Part shown: piece after piece, positions 52,082 to 59,912 of the stretch | How positions within the stretch are numbered: the first letter of the stretch is position 1 | Layout: each line of letters starts with the position of its first letter | DNA from: Jiangella aurantiaca | GTDB lineage: Bacteria > Actinomycetota > Actinomycetes > Jiangellales > Jiangellaceae | Assembly: GCF_004349105.1 (NCBI RefSeq) | Contig: NZ_SMLB01000014.1 | Span: 62,001-126,000, forward strand | Direction of reading: 5' to 3' | DNA length: 64,000 nt | Notes under the pieces: model-generated | The model's database searches: none | Told to the model about the DNA's origin: nothing | The model's input: the letters and a program-made list of their open reading frames with translations, nothing else | Translations under genes and position numbers: made by a program

Positions 52082-52959
52082 ACCCGCTCGTCCAGCAGCT
52101 CGAGCAGCCGATCGACGGCAACCCCGCGGCGCTGGGCGGCCGGTAGCGCGACGGAGACCGCCCAGCGCGGCAGGGCGTCCTCGATCGTCAGGACGTCGAG
52201 CCCCTGGGCGGCGCGTTTGCGGCTGACGTGCTCGGGCACCAACGCGACGCCCAGCCCGTGCCCCACGAGGTCGAGCAGCGTGTGGACGTCGTTGACCTCC
52301 ATGGTCACCCGGCGGTCCAACCCGGCCGCGGCGAACGCGGCGTCTGCCAGCTGCCGGGCGCCCCACTCCTCCTGGAAGTCGACGAACGCCGTGCCGTGCA
52401 ACTCGGCCAGCCCGATGCGGCCGCGCCCGGCGAGCCGGTGGTCGGGCCGGCACAGGACGACCATGCGCTCCGTGTTCAGCGGGATGAGCTCCACCCCGTC
52501 CGGCGGCGGCGCGACGACCGGCACGAACGCCACGTCCAGGACGCCGGCACGGACGTCGTCGAGCAGCCGGGCCGAGCCGGCCTGGTCCAGGCGGACCTCG
52601 ACGCCGGCGTGGGCGACCCGGAACCGGGCCAGCAGGCCGGGCACGTCGACGGCGCCCAGGCACTGCTCGGCGCCGATGCGCACCGTCCCGCGCAACAGCC
52701 CGTTCACGGCGGCCACCGCCTCGCGAGCCGCCTCGACCGACGCCAGGGCCGCCCGCGACTCGGCCAGCAGGGCCCGGCCGGCCTCGGTGAGGCTGACCTG
52801 CCGGGTGTTGCGGTGGAACAGCGCCGCGCCGAGCTCACGCTCCAGCGTCCGGATCGACGCCGACAGCCCGGACTGGCTGATGATGAGCCGCTGTGCCGCC
52901 CGGGTGAAATGCCCCTCCTCGGCGACGGCGACGAAATGCTCCAAGTGCCGCAGTTCCAC
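52078..52959 (-). CDS. LysR-family transcriptional regulator
   Basis: 293 residues from the GTG at 52957-52959. It begins VELRHLEHFVAVAEEGHFTR and has the HTH RAAQRLIISQSGLSASIRTL followed by ERELGAALFHRNTRQVSLTE, a textbook LTTR N-terminus. The effector domain (about 92-290) is complete, with RIGAEQCLGAVDVPGLLARF and VPEHVSRKRAAQGLDVLTIE. It is divergent from an aldo/keto reductase with 108 bp between starts, the classical LTTR plus target layout, so it probably controls that gene and itself. The stop overlaps the sigma factor's stop. Confidence 0.92.
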   Translation of the reverse strand: MELRHLEHFVAVAEEGHFTRAAQRLIISQSGLSASIRTLERELGAALFHRNTRQVSLTEAGRALLAESRAALASVEAAREAVAAVNGLLRGTVRIGAEQCLGAVDVPGLLARFRVAHAGVEVRLDQAGSARLLDDVRAGVLDVAFVPVVAPPPDGVELIPLNTERMVVLCRPDHRLAGRGRIGLAELHGTAFVDFQEEWGARQLADAAFAAAGLDRRVTMEVNDVHTLLDLVGHGLGVALVPEHVSRKRAAQGLDVLTIEDALPRWAVSVALPAAQRRGVAVDRLLELLDERV

Positions 52960-53067
52960 GATTGAGAATCGTAGCTTCTGAATTCGTTCGGGTTCTCCTG
53001 TTGGACACACCGTGGACCGCACACCAAGACTGGAGGGACTCACCACCGATCCCGGAGGTCACATCCC

Positions 53068-53922
53068 ATGCAGTTCCGCCGCATCGGCGACGTCCAGGTC
53101 AGCGCCATCGGACTGGGCGGCATGCCCATGTCGATCGAGGGCCGGCCGGACGAGGCGCGCTCGATCGCCACGATCCACGCGGCACTCGACGCGGGCATCA
53201 CGTTCATCGACACCGCCGACGCCTACCACCTCTACGCCGACGAGGTGGGACACAACGAGACGCTCATCGCCAAGGCCCTGGCCGCTTACGGAGGCGACAC
53301 GTCCGGCGTCCTCGTCGCCACGAAGGGCGGTCACCTGCGCCCCGGCGACGGGTCGTGGACGAGGAACGGCTCGCCCGACCACCTCAAGCGGGCCTGCGAG
53401 GCGTCGCTGAAGCGCCTCGGCGCCGACGCGATCGGCCTCTACCAGTTCCACCGGCCCGACCCCTCGGTCCCGTATGAGGAGTCCGTCGGTGCGCTGCGCG
53501 AGCTCCTCGACGAGGGCAAGATCCGGATGGCCGGCGTCTCCAACGCGAACCCCGAGCAGATCGAGCTGGCCAACCGCGTGCTGGACGGCCGCCTGGTGTC
53601 GGTGCAGAACCAGTTCTCGCCCCGGTTCCGCAGCAGCGAGCCGGAGCTGGACCTGTGCGACCGCCTTGGCATCGCGTTCCTGCCGTGGAGCCCGCTCGGC
53701 GGCATCTCCCGCGCCGGCGACCTCGGCTCCGCACACGAGCCGTTCGCCCGCGTCGCCGCCGCGCACGGCGTCAGCCCGCAACAGGTGTGCCTCGCCTGGA
53801 TGCTGGCCAAGAGCGAGCAGGTGATCCCGATCCCGGGGTCCAGCCGCCCGGAGACGATCCGCGACTCTGGCGCCGCCGTGGACCTAATGCTCACGCCGGA
53901 GGAGCTGGCATCGCTCGACTGA
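53068..53922 (+). CDS. Aldo/keto reductase
   Basis: 284 residues from the ATG at 53068, following GGAGG. The catalytic tetrad of the family is visible: Asp and Tyr in FIDTADAYHLYADEVGHNE, Lys in VATKGGHLRPG and His in LYQFHRPDPSVPYEES. The C-terminal IPIPGSSRPETIRDSG binds the 2'-phosphate of NADPH. It reduces aldehydes or ketones in the cytosol; the natural substrate is unknown. It is transcribed away from a LysR regulator, which suggests induction by a metabolite. Confidence 0.92.
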   Translation: MQFRRIGDVQVSAIGLGGMPMSIEGRPDEARSIATIHAALDAGITFIDTADAYHLYADEVGHNETLIAKALAAYGGDTSGVLVATKGGHLRPGDGSWTRNGSPDHLKRACEASLKRLGADAIGLYQFHRPDPSVPYEESVGALRELLDEGKIRMAGVSNANPEQIELANRVLDGRLVSVQNQFSPRFRSSEPELDLCDRLGIAFLPWSPLGGISRAGDLGSAHEPFARVAAAHGVSPQQVCLAWMLAKSEQVIPIPGSSRPETIRDSGAAVDLMLTPEELASLD

Positions 53923-53929
53923 GCGCGGG

Positions 53930-54301
53930 TCAGGCCAGACGCGCGAGCCCGGCCTGGCGCTCGGACATGGACGCCTCGAGGGCGTCGCCGATCTCGCTGT
54001 AGCAGCGCGGCGCCGGCCCGGCGGCCGCCCGCTCGATCTGGGCCCGCACGTCGTGATCGCGGGTGACGACGCAGACGCCGCCGCCCCGGGCGCGGATCCG
54101 CTGGTGCAGGCCGACCAGCGCCGTCGCCGCTGACGGGTCGACCGAGCCGGCCCGGCCCAGGTCGACCACGACATGACGGCTGTCGGCGGCGTTGGCGGCC
54201 CACCGGATCTCGTCGGCCAGAGCGGCGTCGAGATCGCCGGGAACGGTCAGGATCGTGCAGCCACCGAAGTCGCGGGCCTGCACGGCGACGTCGTTGCTCA
54301 C
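53930..54301 (-). CDS. STAS-domain protein (anti-sigma antagonist-like)
   Basis: 123 residues from the GTG at 54299-54301; the preceding in-frame stretch to 54376 has no start signal. The STAS fold is recognised by ILTVPGDLDAALADEIRWAA and VVVDLGRAGSVDPSAATALV, where the Ser after Asp-Pro corresponds to the phosphorylated Ser of SpoIIAA/RsbV proteins, then LHQRIRARGGGVCVVTRD. In that scheme dephospho-antagonist binds an anti-sigma kinase and frees a SigB/F-type factor. Such a sigma is encoded at 51272-52081. The functional link is inferred. The gene converges on the aldo/keto reductase. Confidence 0.82.
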   Translation of the reverse strand: MSNDVAVQARDFGGCTILTVPGDLDAALADEIRWAANAADSRHVVVDLGRAGSVDPSAATALVGLHQRIRARGGGVCVVTRDHDVRAQIERAAAGPAPRCYSEIGDALEASMSERQAGLARLA

Positions 54302-54427
54302 GGACGCTTCACCACCATCGGTTTCGGGACGCCTGGACTCCACCCCGAGTCCTGCCAGGCCTCCAGTGGTCGGCACCCGACGAGGGGAGCGTTCGCCCCA
54401 TCCGGTGCCGATGTCATCCGACGCCTA

Positions 54428-54456
54428 CCTTTACTGAGCGTCGCATGTACTGTCAA
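54428..54456 (-). promoter_or_regulatory. Candidate promoter for the STAS gene
   Basis: On the minus strand TTGACA (complement of 54451-54456) is followed after 17 bases by TAAAGG (complement of 54428-54433), giving a good -35 and spacing and a fair -10, about 120 bp before the start. Confidence 0.4.
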
Positions 54457-54543
54457 GGTCTCGTCGGATCATCGCGCGGACGTCACTCTGGCACGCCGGC
54501 CGCCCAGAATCAAGATCCTTTGCATCGGCGATTCCCCTTTCCC

Positions 54544-54640
54544 TTGCGGGACTCGCCGCCACCTGGGACCTCGCGGCCGGCCCTGGGGCAATCGGTCGTG
54601 CCGCGGCGGATGCAACCAGGGGCCGCGGTCGGGCGTCATC
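54544..54640 (+). repeat. Dispersed element, copy G (partial palindrome)
   Basis: TTGCGGGACTCGCCGCC begins a 43-bp block (54544-54586) that aligns without gaps to 55973-56015, 38 of 43 bases identical by my count. It is followed by CCGCGG-rich sequence around GGATGCAACC (54608-54617), recalling the TGCA loop of the other elements. The rest of the 443-bp gap 54302-54744 shows the promoter and a terminator but no gene. Confidence 0.55.
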
Positions 54641-54703
54641 ACGTACGGCGGGCCACGGGGCCCGTCACGGGGGTGCCCGCGCCGTCACGGCGCAGTCGGG
54701 TGG

Positions 54704-54732
54704 CCGGGTCCGCGTGCCGAACGCGGACCCGG
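54704..54732 (-). terminator. Terminator hairpin after cutA
   Basis: CCGGGTCCGCG (54704-54714) and its complement (54722-54732) form an 11-bp stem with loop TGCCGAA, 12 bp beyond the cutA stop on the minus strand. Confidence 0.65.
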
Positions 54733-54744
54733 GCCCGGGGGCCG

Positions 54745-55062
54745 TCAGTCCGTCTCGGCGCTCAGCCACGCGAGATACGCGTCGCTGCCGCCCGCGATCG
54801 GCGTCACCACGATCTCCGGCAGGTCGTACGAGTGCACTTCGCGCAGGTGCGCCGTCAGCGCCTCGGCCCGGGTCGCTGTGGTCTTGACCTCGACGCGCCA
54901 CTCGGGCTCCGTCCGCACCGCGCCCTCCCAGCGGTAGACGCTGGCGATCGGGACGATCTGCGCGCACGCACCGAGCCGGGCCGCCACGACGCCGGCGGCG
55001 AGTTCATGCGCCGCCGCCTCGCTGCCCGCCGTCGTGGTGACGATGACGTGGTCGCTGGACAT
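54745..55062 (-). CDS. cutA: Divalent-cation tolerance protein CutA
   Basis: 105 residues from the ATG at 55060-55062. CutA1 motifs are present: VIVTTTAGSEAAAHELAAGV, ACAQIVPIASVYRWEGAV, VKTTATRAEALTAHLREVHS and YDLPEIVVTPIAGGSDAYLA. The family forms very stable trimers that bind copper and other divalent metals, in the cytosol; the physiological role is not settled. Arrangement with PadR (divergent, 217 bp apart) does not imply a shared function. Confidence 0.93.
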   Translation of the reverse strand: MSSDHVIVTTTAGSEAAAHELAAGVVAARLGACAQIVPIASVYRWEGAVRTEPEWRVEVKTTATRAEALTAHLREVHSYDLPEIVVTPIAGGSDAYLAWLSAETD

Positions 55063-55239
55063 GACTCGCAGCCTATTACTCCAGCCGAAGATCGTGATCT
55101 TGGTCGTGTCGCTGCGGGCTCAGAGCGCGCGCCGATGACGGGGCCGCCGCTCCAGCAGGCGCCGCTCGGACTCCTGCGTATCGAGCCCGGATGTGACGAT
55201 CTACGGCTGGAGCACAAGTTGACAACGCACACCCGGAGG

Positions 55240-55263
55240 CGAATACTCGAAGTCGAGTATTCG
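55240..55263 (+). promoter_or_regulatory. Perfect palindromic PadR operator
   Basis: CGAATACTCGA-AG-TCGAGTATTCG (arms 55240-55250 and 55253-55263) is a perfect 11-bp inverted repeat, AT-rich for this genome, 16 bp before the padR GTG and just upstream of its Shine-Dalgarno. It very likely covers the promoter and mediates autorepression. Confidence 0.75.
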
Positions 55264-55279
55264 ATACCGAGGAGGCGTC

Positions 55280-55963
55280 GTGGCCGCCATCCGTCCGTCC
55301 AATCCCCTGGCGCTGGCCGTGCTCGTTCTGCTGTGGGAACGACCCATGCACCCGTACGAGATGTCGAGCACCCTGCGCGAGCGGCGCAAGGAAGACAGCA
55401 TCAAGCTCAACTACGGCTCGCTGTACTCCGTCGTCGAGTCGCTGCAGAAGCGCGGGCTGATCGAGGCGGCCGAGACGGTGCGCGAGGGCCGGCGGCCGGA
55501 GCGGACCATCTACGCGATCACCGAGACCGGCGCGCAGGTCATGGTCGACTGGATGGTCGAGCTGCTGAGCACGCCGAAGAAGGAGTTCACCCAGTTCGAG
55601 GCGGCGCTGTCGCTGGCCGGCGCGCTGCCACCCGAGCAGGTCATCGAGCTGCTCGGGCAGCGGCTGCGCAACCTGCGCTTCCACCAGAAGGCCGTCGAGG
55701 CGATGTTCGAGGAGGCGAGGGCGGTCAAGCTGCCGCGGCTGTTCATGATCGAGGCCGAGTTCTCCGCCGCCCTGCTGACGGCCGAGATCGCGTTCGTCGA
55801 ACAGTTGCTGGCCGAGCTGCGAACCGGCACCCTCGGCGGGTTCGCCATGTGGCAGCGCATGCACGAGCTGCGCCGGGCCGGCGTGCCGCCGGAGAAGATC
55901 GAGGCGAAGCTCAACGTGGAGTTCGCCGACGAGCTCGCCTTCGCCCAGGACGAGGACGCTTAG
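55280..55963 (+). CDS. PadR-family transcriptional regulator
   Basis: 227 residues from the GTG at 55280 with GGAGG upstream. The winged helix spans residues 8-85: ALAVLVLLWERPMHPYEMSS, then KLNYGSLYSVVESLQKRGLI and RTIYAITETGAQVMVDWMVE. The C-terminal helical part (about 95-227) makes the dimer, with KAVEAMFEEARAVKLPRLFM. Such long PadR proteins repress ABC exporters for drugs or pigments and release on ligand binding. The two ABC genes that follow, on the same strand, are the likely target; the palindrome upstream is the likely operator. Confidence 0.92.
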   Translation: MAAIRPSNPLALAVLVLLWERPMHPYEMSSTLRERRKEDSIKLNYGSLYSVVESLQKRGLIEAAETVREGRRPERTIYAITETGAQVMVDWMVELLSTPKKEFTQFEAALSLAGALPPEQVIELLGQRLRNLRFHQKAVEAMFEEARAVKLPRLFMIEAEFSAALLTAEIAFVEQLLAELRTGTLGGFAMWQRMHELRRAGVPPEKIEAKLNVEFADELAFAQDEDA

Positions 55964-55972
55964 TCCTTTTCG

Positions 55973-56065
55973 TTGTGGGACTCGCCGCCGCCTGAGACCT
56001 CGCGGTCGGCCTTGGTCCAGACAGCTCGACTCCCGGCCACGGTGCTGCAACACCACGGCCGGGAG
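55973..56065 (+). repeat. Dispersed element, copy F
   Basis: The 43-bp block 55973-56015 matches copy G. It is followed by a near-perfect 15-bp inverted repeat, CTCCCGGCCACGGTG (56030-56044) against CACCACGGCCGGGAG (56051-56065), with two mismatches and loop CTGCAA, the same loop as copy C. It lies between padR and the ABC genes, so it may also influence read-through from padR. Confidence 0.7.
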
Positions 56066-56191
56066 CCGATCGAAAACGAGGAGCCGGAGACTCACCACGC
56101 GGATCGCCCCGACCCCACGGTCCTGCACCACCAAGGATACGGGCGACACCACGCGGCACCGGTTCCTTCCCACCGGAAGGAGAACCGCACC

Positions 56192-57235
56192 ATGCAGCAC
56201 GCCATCGAGGCCAAGGGTCTGGTGAAGACCTACGGCAAGGGGGCGAAGGCCGTCCGGGCGCTGTCCGGCGTCGGCTTCGCCGTCCCCCGCGGCACGGTGT
56301 TCGGCCTGCTCGGGCCGAACGGGGCCGGCAAGTCGACCACCACCAAGATTTTCACCACGCTCTCCACGCCGGACAGCGGCACCGCCGTCGTCGCCGGGCT
56401 GGACGTGGCGAAGGAGCCCGGCCGGGTCCGGCACGCGATCGGCTACGTGCCGCAGAAGCCGTGCTTCGACCCCACCGCCACCGGGCGCGAGAACCTCACC
56501 CTGCAGGGCCACGTCTACGGGATGTCGGGTTCGGACATCCGCACCCGCGGCGACCAGTTGCTGGAGCGGTTCGGGTTGGCCGACGCCGCGAACCGGATCA
56601 CCAAGACGTGGTCCGGCGGCATGCAGCGCAAGCTCGACGTCGCACTGGCGCTCATGCACCGGCCGCAGGTGCTGTTCCTCGACGAGCCCACCACGGGCCT
56701 GGACCCGGAGGCCCGCGCGGACATGTGGGCGGAGATCTCCGGCGTCACGCAGGCCGACGGTGTCACCGTCCTGCTCACGACCCATTACCTGGAGGAGGCC
56801 GACCAGCTGGCCGACCGGCTGGTCATCATCGACCGCGGCCAGGTCGTGGCCGAGGGTACTCCGGAGGAGCTGAAGGGCGGCCTCGAGGGCGACGCCGTCC
56901 AGGTCGAGCTCGCCGACCCGAGCCAGCAGGAGGCCGCCCACCGGGCTGTGGCCGCCGTGCGCGGTGTCGGCGAGATCACCGCCGACGGCGCCCGGCTGCA
57001 CGCCCGCGTCGGCAACGGCGCGGCGACGCTGCCCGGCCTGCTCGCCGCGCTGGACGGCGCCGGCGTCGCCCCCGCCTCACTGACGGTCGCCCGGCCGTCG
57101 CTCGACGACGTCTACCTACGGCACGCCGGCCGGTCCTTCCACAGCGCCGACCGCGCCGGCCTCGCCGGTGCCACGCAGACGGAGGTGGAGGTGTCGACTG
57201 CGGCCCGCCGCACGGCGTCAGGGAGGCAACAGTGA
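56192..57235 (+). CDS. DrrA-like ABC transporter ATP-binding protein
   Basis: 347 residues from the ATG at 56192 with GAAGGAG upstream. Walker A LLGPNGAGKSTTTKIFTTLS, Q-loop IGYVPQKPCFDPTATGRENL, signature WSGGMQRKLDVALAL, Walker B LFLDEPTTGLDPEAR and H-loop LLTTHYLEEADQL are intact. The C-terminal DUF4162-type extension (VQVELADPSQQEAAH, then PSLDDVYLRHAGRSF) is shared with the daunorubicin-resistance group. It probably powers export of a hydrophobic compound with the next gene's product. An extra tail of about 40 residues is Ala/Thr-rich. Confidence 0.93.
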   Translation: MQHAIEAKGLVKTYGKGAKAVRALSGVGFAVPRGTVFGLLGPNGAGKSTTTKIFTTLSTPDSGTAVVAGLDVAKEPGRVRHAIGYVPQKPCFDPTATGRENLTLQGHVYGMSGSDIRTRGDQLLERFGLADAANRITKTWSGGMQRKLDVALALMHRPQVLFLDEPTTGLDPEARADMWAEISGVTQADGVTVLLTTHYLEEADQLADRLVIIDRGQVVAEGTPEELKGGLEGDAVQVELADPSQQEAAHRAVAAVRGVGEITADGARLHARVGNGAATLPGLLAALDGAGVAPASLTVARPSLDDVYLRHAGRSFHSADRAGLAGATQTEVEVSTAARRTASGRQQ

Positions 57236-58059
57236 GCGCGACCCTCGCACCCGCGGCCCAGGCCCGTACCGCCGGCGGGCAGCGCGGCGCCGCGCTCCGG
57301 CACGCGGTGTACCTGACCGGGCGGTCGCTGCGGATCCTCCGCCGCGAGCCGGTGTACCTGGCGTTCACGCTGATCCAGCCGATGGTGTGGCTGCTGCTGT
57401 TCGGCGCGCTGTTCGAGCGGGTCGCCGACCTGCCCGGCTTCGGCGACATCTCCTACCTGGAGTACCTCACCCCCGGCGTCGTCGTCATGACGGCGATGAT
57501 GTCGGCCGGGTGGGCGGGCAGCCAGTTCATCGACGACATGCAGCGCGGCGTCATGGACCGCAACCTCACGTCGCCGGTCAGCCGGGGCGCGCTGATCACC
57601 GGCGCGCTGGCCTACCAGGCGGTCGTGACGGTCGTGCAGTCGCTGATCGTGTTCGGGGTCGGCCTGCTCGCCGGCGCCCGGTACGACGGCGGTGTGGCCG
57701 GCGTGCTCGTCGTGCTGCTCTGCGCCACGCTACTGGCGGTGATCTTCGCGGCGCTGTCCTGCGCGGTGGCGCTGACGCTGCGGTCGCAGGAGTCGCTGAT
57801 CGGGGTGTCGCAGTTCCTGACGCTGCCGCTGGCGTTCATGTCGACGGTGATGATGGCGCCTGCTCTACTGCCCGGGTGGGTCGGCACGGTCGCCCGCTAC
57901 AACCCGGTCGACTGGGCGGCCCGGGCCAGCCGCGAGGCGTTGCTCGGAAGTCCGGACTGGTCCGCCGTGTTCGGCCGGGCGGGGCTGCTGGCCGCGCTGA
58001 CCCTCGTCATGGCCTGGCTCGCGACCCGGGCGTTCCGCGCCTACCAGCGGTCGGTCTGA
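57232..58059 (+). CDS. ABC-2 type transporter permease (DrrB-like)
   Basis: 275 residues from the GTG at 57232, overlapping the ATPase stop as GTGA with GGGAGG upstream. Six membrane helices are visible: LAFTLIQPMVWLLLFGALFE, then VVVMTAMMSAGWAGSQFIDD, VVTVVQSLIVFGVGLLAGAR, GVLVVLLCATLLAVIFAALS, FLTLPLAFMSTVMMAPALLP and a last one near 250. NPVDWAARASREAL before helix 6 is the typical ABC-2 closing motif. With the ATPase it forms the exporter likely controlled by PadR. Confidence 0.93.
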   Translation: MSATLAPAAQARTAGGQRGAALRHAVYLTGRSLRILRREPVYLAFTLIQPMVWLLLFGALFERVADLPGFGDISYLEYLTPGVVVMTAMMSAGWAGSQFIDDMQRGVMDRNLTSPVSRGALITGALAYQAVVTVVQSLIVFGVGLLAGARYDGGVAGVLVVLLCATLLAVIFAALSCAVALTLRSQESLIGVSQFLTLPLAFMSTVMMAPALLPGWVGTVARYNPVDWAARASREALLGSPDWSAVFGRAGLLAALTLVMAWLATRAFRAYQRSV

Positions 58060-58093
58060 CCCCTTCCGCCGCTCGCGCCCCGCGCCGCCGTCG

Positions 58094-59089
58094 TCAGCGG
58101 CCGGGGTGCAGCGGCGCGGTCGGCGCGCCGGCGCTCTCGGCCATGCCGGTCAGCGCCTCCCGGAGCGCCTGCCGGCCGGTGTGAGTGGGCTGCCAGCCCA
58201 GCTCCCGCCGGGCCCGGCCGCTGTCGAGCGTCGGCAGGCCGAGCAGCAACCGCAGCAGCTGGTCGTCGGACGGGATGAGCCGCAGCCGCCAGGCCCCCGC
58301 CGTCGCCAGCGCGGCCGCGGTGTCCGGGATCGTCACCACCCGGGTCCGCAGCACCTCGCCCAGCCCGGCCGCGTCGATGACGTCGTCGGTGGCGACGTTG
58401 AAGGCACCGCGGGCGTCCCCCGTCGCGACCCGCCGGACCACGTCCGCCACGTCGTCGGCGTGCACCGCCTGGAACCGCAGGCTCCGCGGCGCGGTGACCA
58501 CCGGCAGCCGGCCCGGCCGCAACAGCGTGCGCGGCAGCAGCGGGCCGGCGAAGATGCGGGCCTGCTCGCTGGCGGCGGGCCGCTGGAAGACGAAGCACGG
58601 CCGCAGCCGTACGACCCGCACGTCCGGATGCCACAGCTCGAACGCGTCGAGGTACCGCTCGAGGTAGGACTTCTCGCGGCCGTACGCCGCGGTGGGGCGG
58701 GCGTGCGTGGGCCAGCTCTCGTCGACGTGCCGTCCCGGACCGGCCGAGTAGGCGCCCACCGACGACACGTAGACGAGCGTCCGCACGCCGGCCCGGGCCG
58801 CCGCCTCGAACGTCGCGATGCCCCCGCGCACGTTGACCTCCCACGTCCGCAGCGGGTCGTGGGTGGGCTGGAACGCCCAGGCCAGGTGCACCAGTACGTC
58901 GCATCCTGCGAGCGTGGGCACCAGGTCGGACGTGGCGATGTCGGCGGCGGCGAACGTGGTGCGCGCGGGCAGTCGCAGCGGCGGGCGCCGGGCGATGGCC
59001 ACGATGTCGGTGACCTCGGAGTCGGCCGCCAGCACCGGGACGATGCTGAACCCGAGATTGCCGGTCGCGCCGGTGACGGCCACGCGCAT
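58094..59089 (-). CDS. NAD-dependent epimerase/dehydratase family protein
   Basis: 331 residues from the ATG at 59087-59089 with GAGGAGG close upstream. Rossmann motif VTGATGNLGFSIVPVLA; VHLAWAFQPTHDPLRTWEVN near residue 87; YVSSVGAYSAGPG near 125; active-site Tyr and Lys in AAYGREKSYLERYLD near 157. The substrate pocket region (RFQAVHADDVADVVRR) and the C-terminal RARRELGWQPTHTGRQALRE are typical of extended SDRs acting on sugars or related polyols. It shares family but not close sequence with the epimerase at 10780-11625. It follows the hypothetical gene at 59099 by nine bases. Confidence 0.88.
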   Translation of the reverse strand: MRVAVTGATGNLGFSIVPVLAADSEVTDIVAIARRPPLRLPARTTFAAADIATSDLVPTLAGCDVLVHLAWAFQPTHDPLRTWEVNVRGGIATFEAAARAGVRTLVYVSSVGAYSAGPGRHVDESWPTHARPTAAYGREKSYLERYLDAFELWHPDVRVVRLRPCFVFQRPAASEQARIFAGPLLPRTLLRPGRLPVVTAPRSLRFQAVHADDVADVVRRVATGDARGAFNVATDDVIDAAGLGEVLRTRVVTIPDTAAALATAGAWRLRLIPSDDQLLRLLLGLPTLDSGRARRELGWQPTHTGRQALREALTGMAESAGAPTAPLHPGR

Positions 59090-59098
59090 GGGTCCTCC

Positions 59099-59620
59099 TC
59101 AGGTCACCGTGCCGAACACCCGGGCGGCCGCCCGGACCCGGAGCGTCTCGACCTGCGCCGCCTGTTCGGTCGCCCGCTCGATGAGGCGGTCCATCCGCCC
59201 GACGTCGGGCCGGCCGTGTGCGACGCCGACGGTGCGCAGCGTCCGCCAGCCGCTGGCCTTGCCCTCGATCCCCAGCCGCAGCATCTCCAGCTCGACGACG
59301 GCGCTCAGCGGGGAGCGGGTGAGCAGGTGGCCGTTGAACTTCAGCCGGCCGGCCAGCTCCGCGGCCGCGGCGGTGTAGAGCTTGTAGCGGCGGATCGGCA
59401 CGTCCAGCTCGTCCATGATCGCGACGAGTTCCTCGCGGTCGGCGGCGATCTCCTCGGCCAGGCCGCTCAACGGCTCGCCCAGCGGCGTCCCCCGCATGCT
59501 GCGAGCGAGCCGGCGCACCAGCTGCACGCCGGCGGTCGCGCCGGCCAGATGGTCGTTGAGGTAGATCCCGAGCAGCTGGGGCTCGGGACGGATGGTCTGC
59601 TCTGCTGCGGGCTCGGACAC
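59099..59620 (-). CDS. Hypothetical all-helical protein
   Basis: 173 residues from the ATG at 59618-59620, with GAGGAGGCGCGG just upstream. The predicted structure is helical: LLGIYLNDHLAGATAGVQLV, EEIAADREELVAIMDELDVP and AAAAELAGRLKFNGHLLTRS. Conserved-looking Asp, Glu and His residues at helix positions resemble a ferritin-like or four-helix layout, but I cannot name metal ligands with confidence. It is nine bases from the epimerase gene and certainly cotranscribed. Function unknown. Confidence 0.75.
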   Translation of the reverse strand: MSEPAAEQTIRPEPQLLGIYLNDHLAGATAGVQLVRRLARSMRGTPLGEPLSGLAEEIAADREELVAIMDELDVPIRRYKLYTAAAAELAGRLKFNGHLLTRSPLSAVVELEMLRLGIEGKASGWRTLRTVGVAHGRPDVGRMDRLIERATEQAAQVETLRVRAAARVFGTVT

Positions 59621-59712
59621 CGCGCCTCCTCGCGAATGGGCGACGTGCGTCCGTTACCCCGTCCGGTGGCCGGTATTCGGAGGTGGTCCGCGGACCTCCT
59701 CCGACGCGAGTT

Positions 59713-59808
59713 GATCACGTTGAGCGGGCCCGCGCTTTGCGGGCAGCGCGGCGGAAGGGCGGCGTGTATTCGCTTCACCAGGCATGCATTCCTGGTGAAC
59801 CGTGAACA
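59713..59808. repeat. Dispersed palindromic element, copy E
   Basis: GATCACGTTGAG leads into the block 59722-59763, which contains GCGGGCAGCGCGGCGGAAGG and matches copy B in opposite orientation, then the inverted repeat TTCACCAGG (59774-59782)/CCTGGTGAA (59791-59799) with loop CATGCATT. The distance from block start to loop is 61 bases in both copies. The 292-bp gap around it holds no gene. Confidence 0.75.
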
Positions 59809-59831
59809 CACCTAGCCCGACGGAATTAAAA

Positions 59832-59872
59832 GGTTGCGACCCCGGCCTCCGCAGCGAACCGGGGCCGCAACC
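59832..59872 (-). terminator. Intrinsic terminator of the sigma-factor operon
   Basis: On the minus strand GGTTGCGGCCCCGG pairs with CCGGGGTCGCAACC over 14 positions (one G-U), followed by TTTTAATT (complement of 59824-59831). It starts 41 bp after the stop of the Pro-rich protein. A T-rich tail this clear is rare in the window. Confidence 0.85.
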
Positions 59873-59912
59873 TGCACCCGACGTCGCTTGGTACGTCAGG
59901 CGTTCTAGGGCC

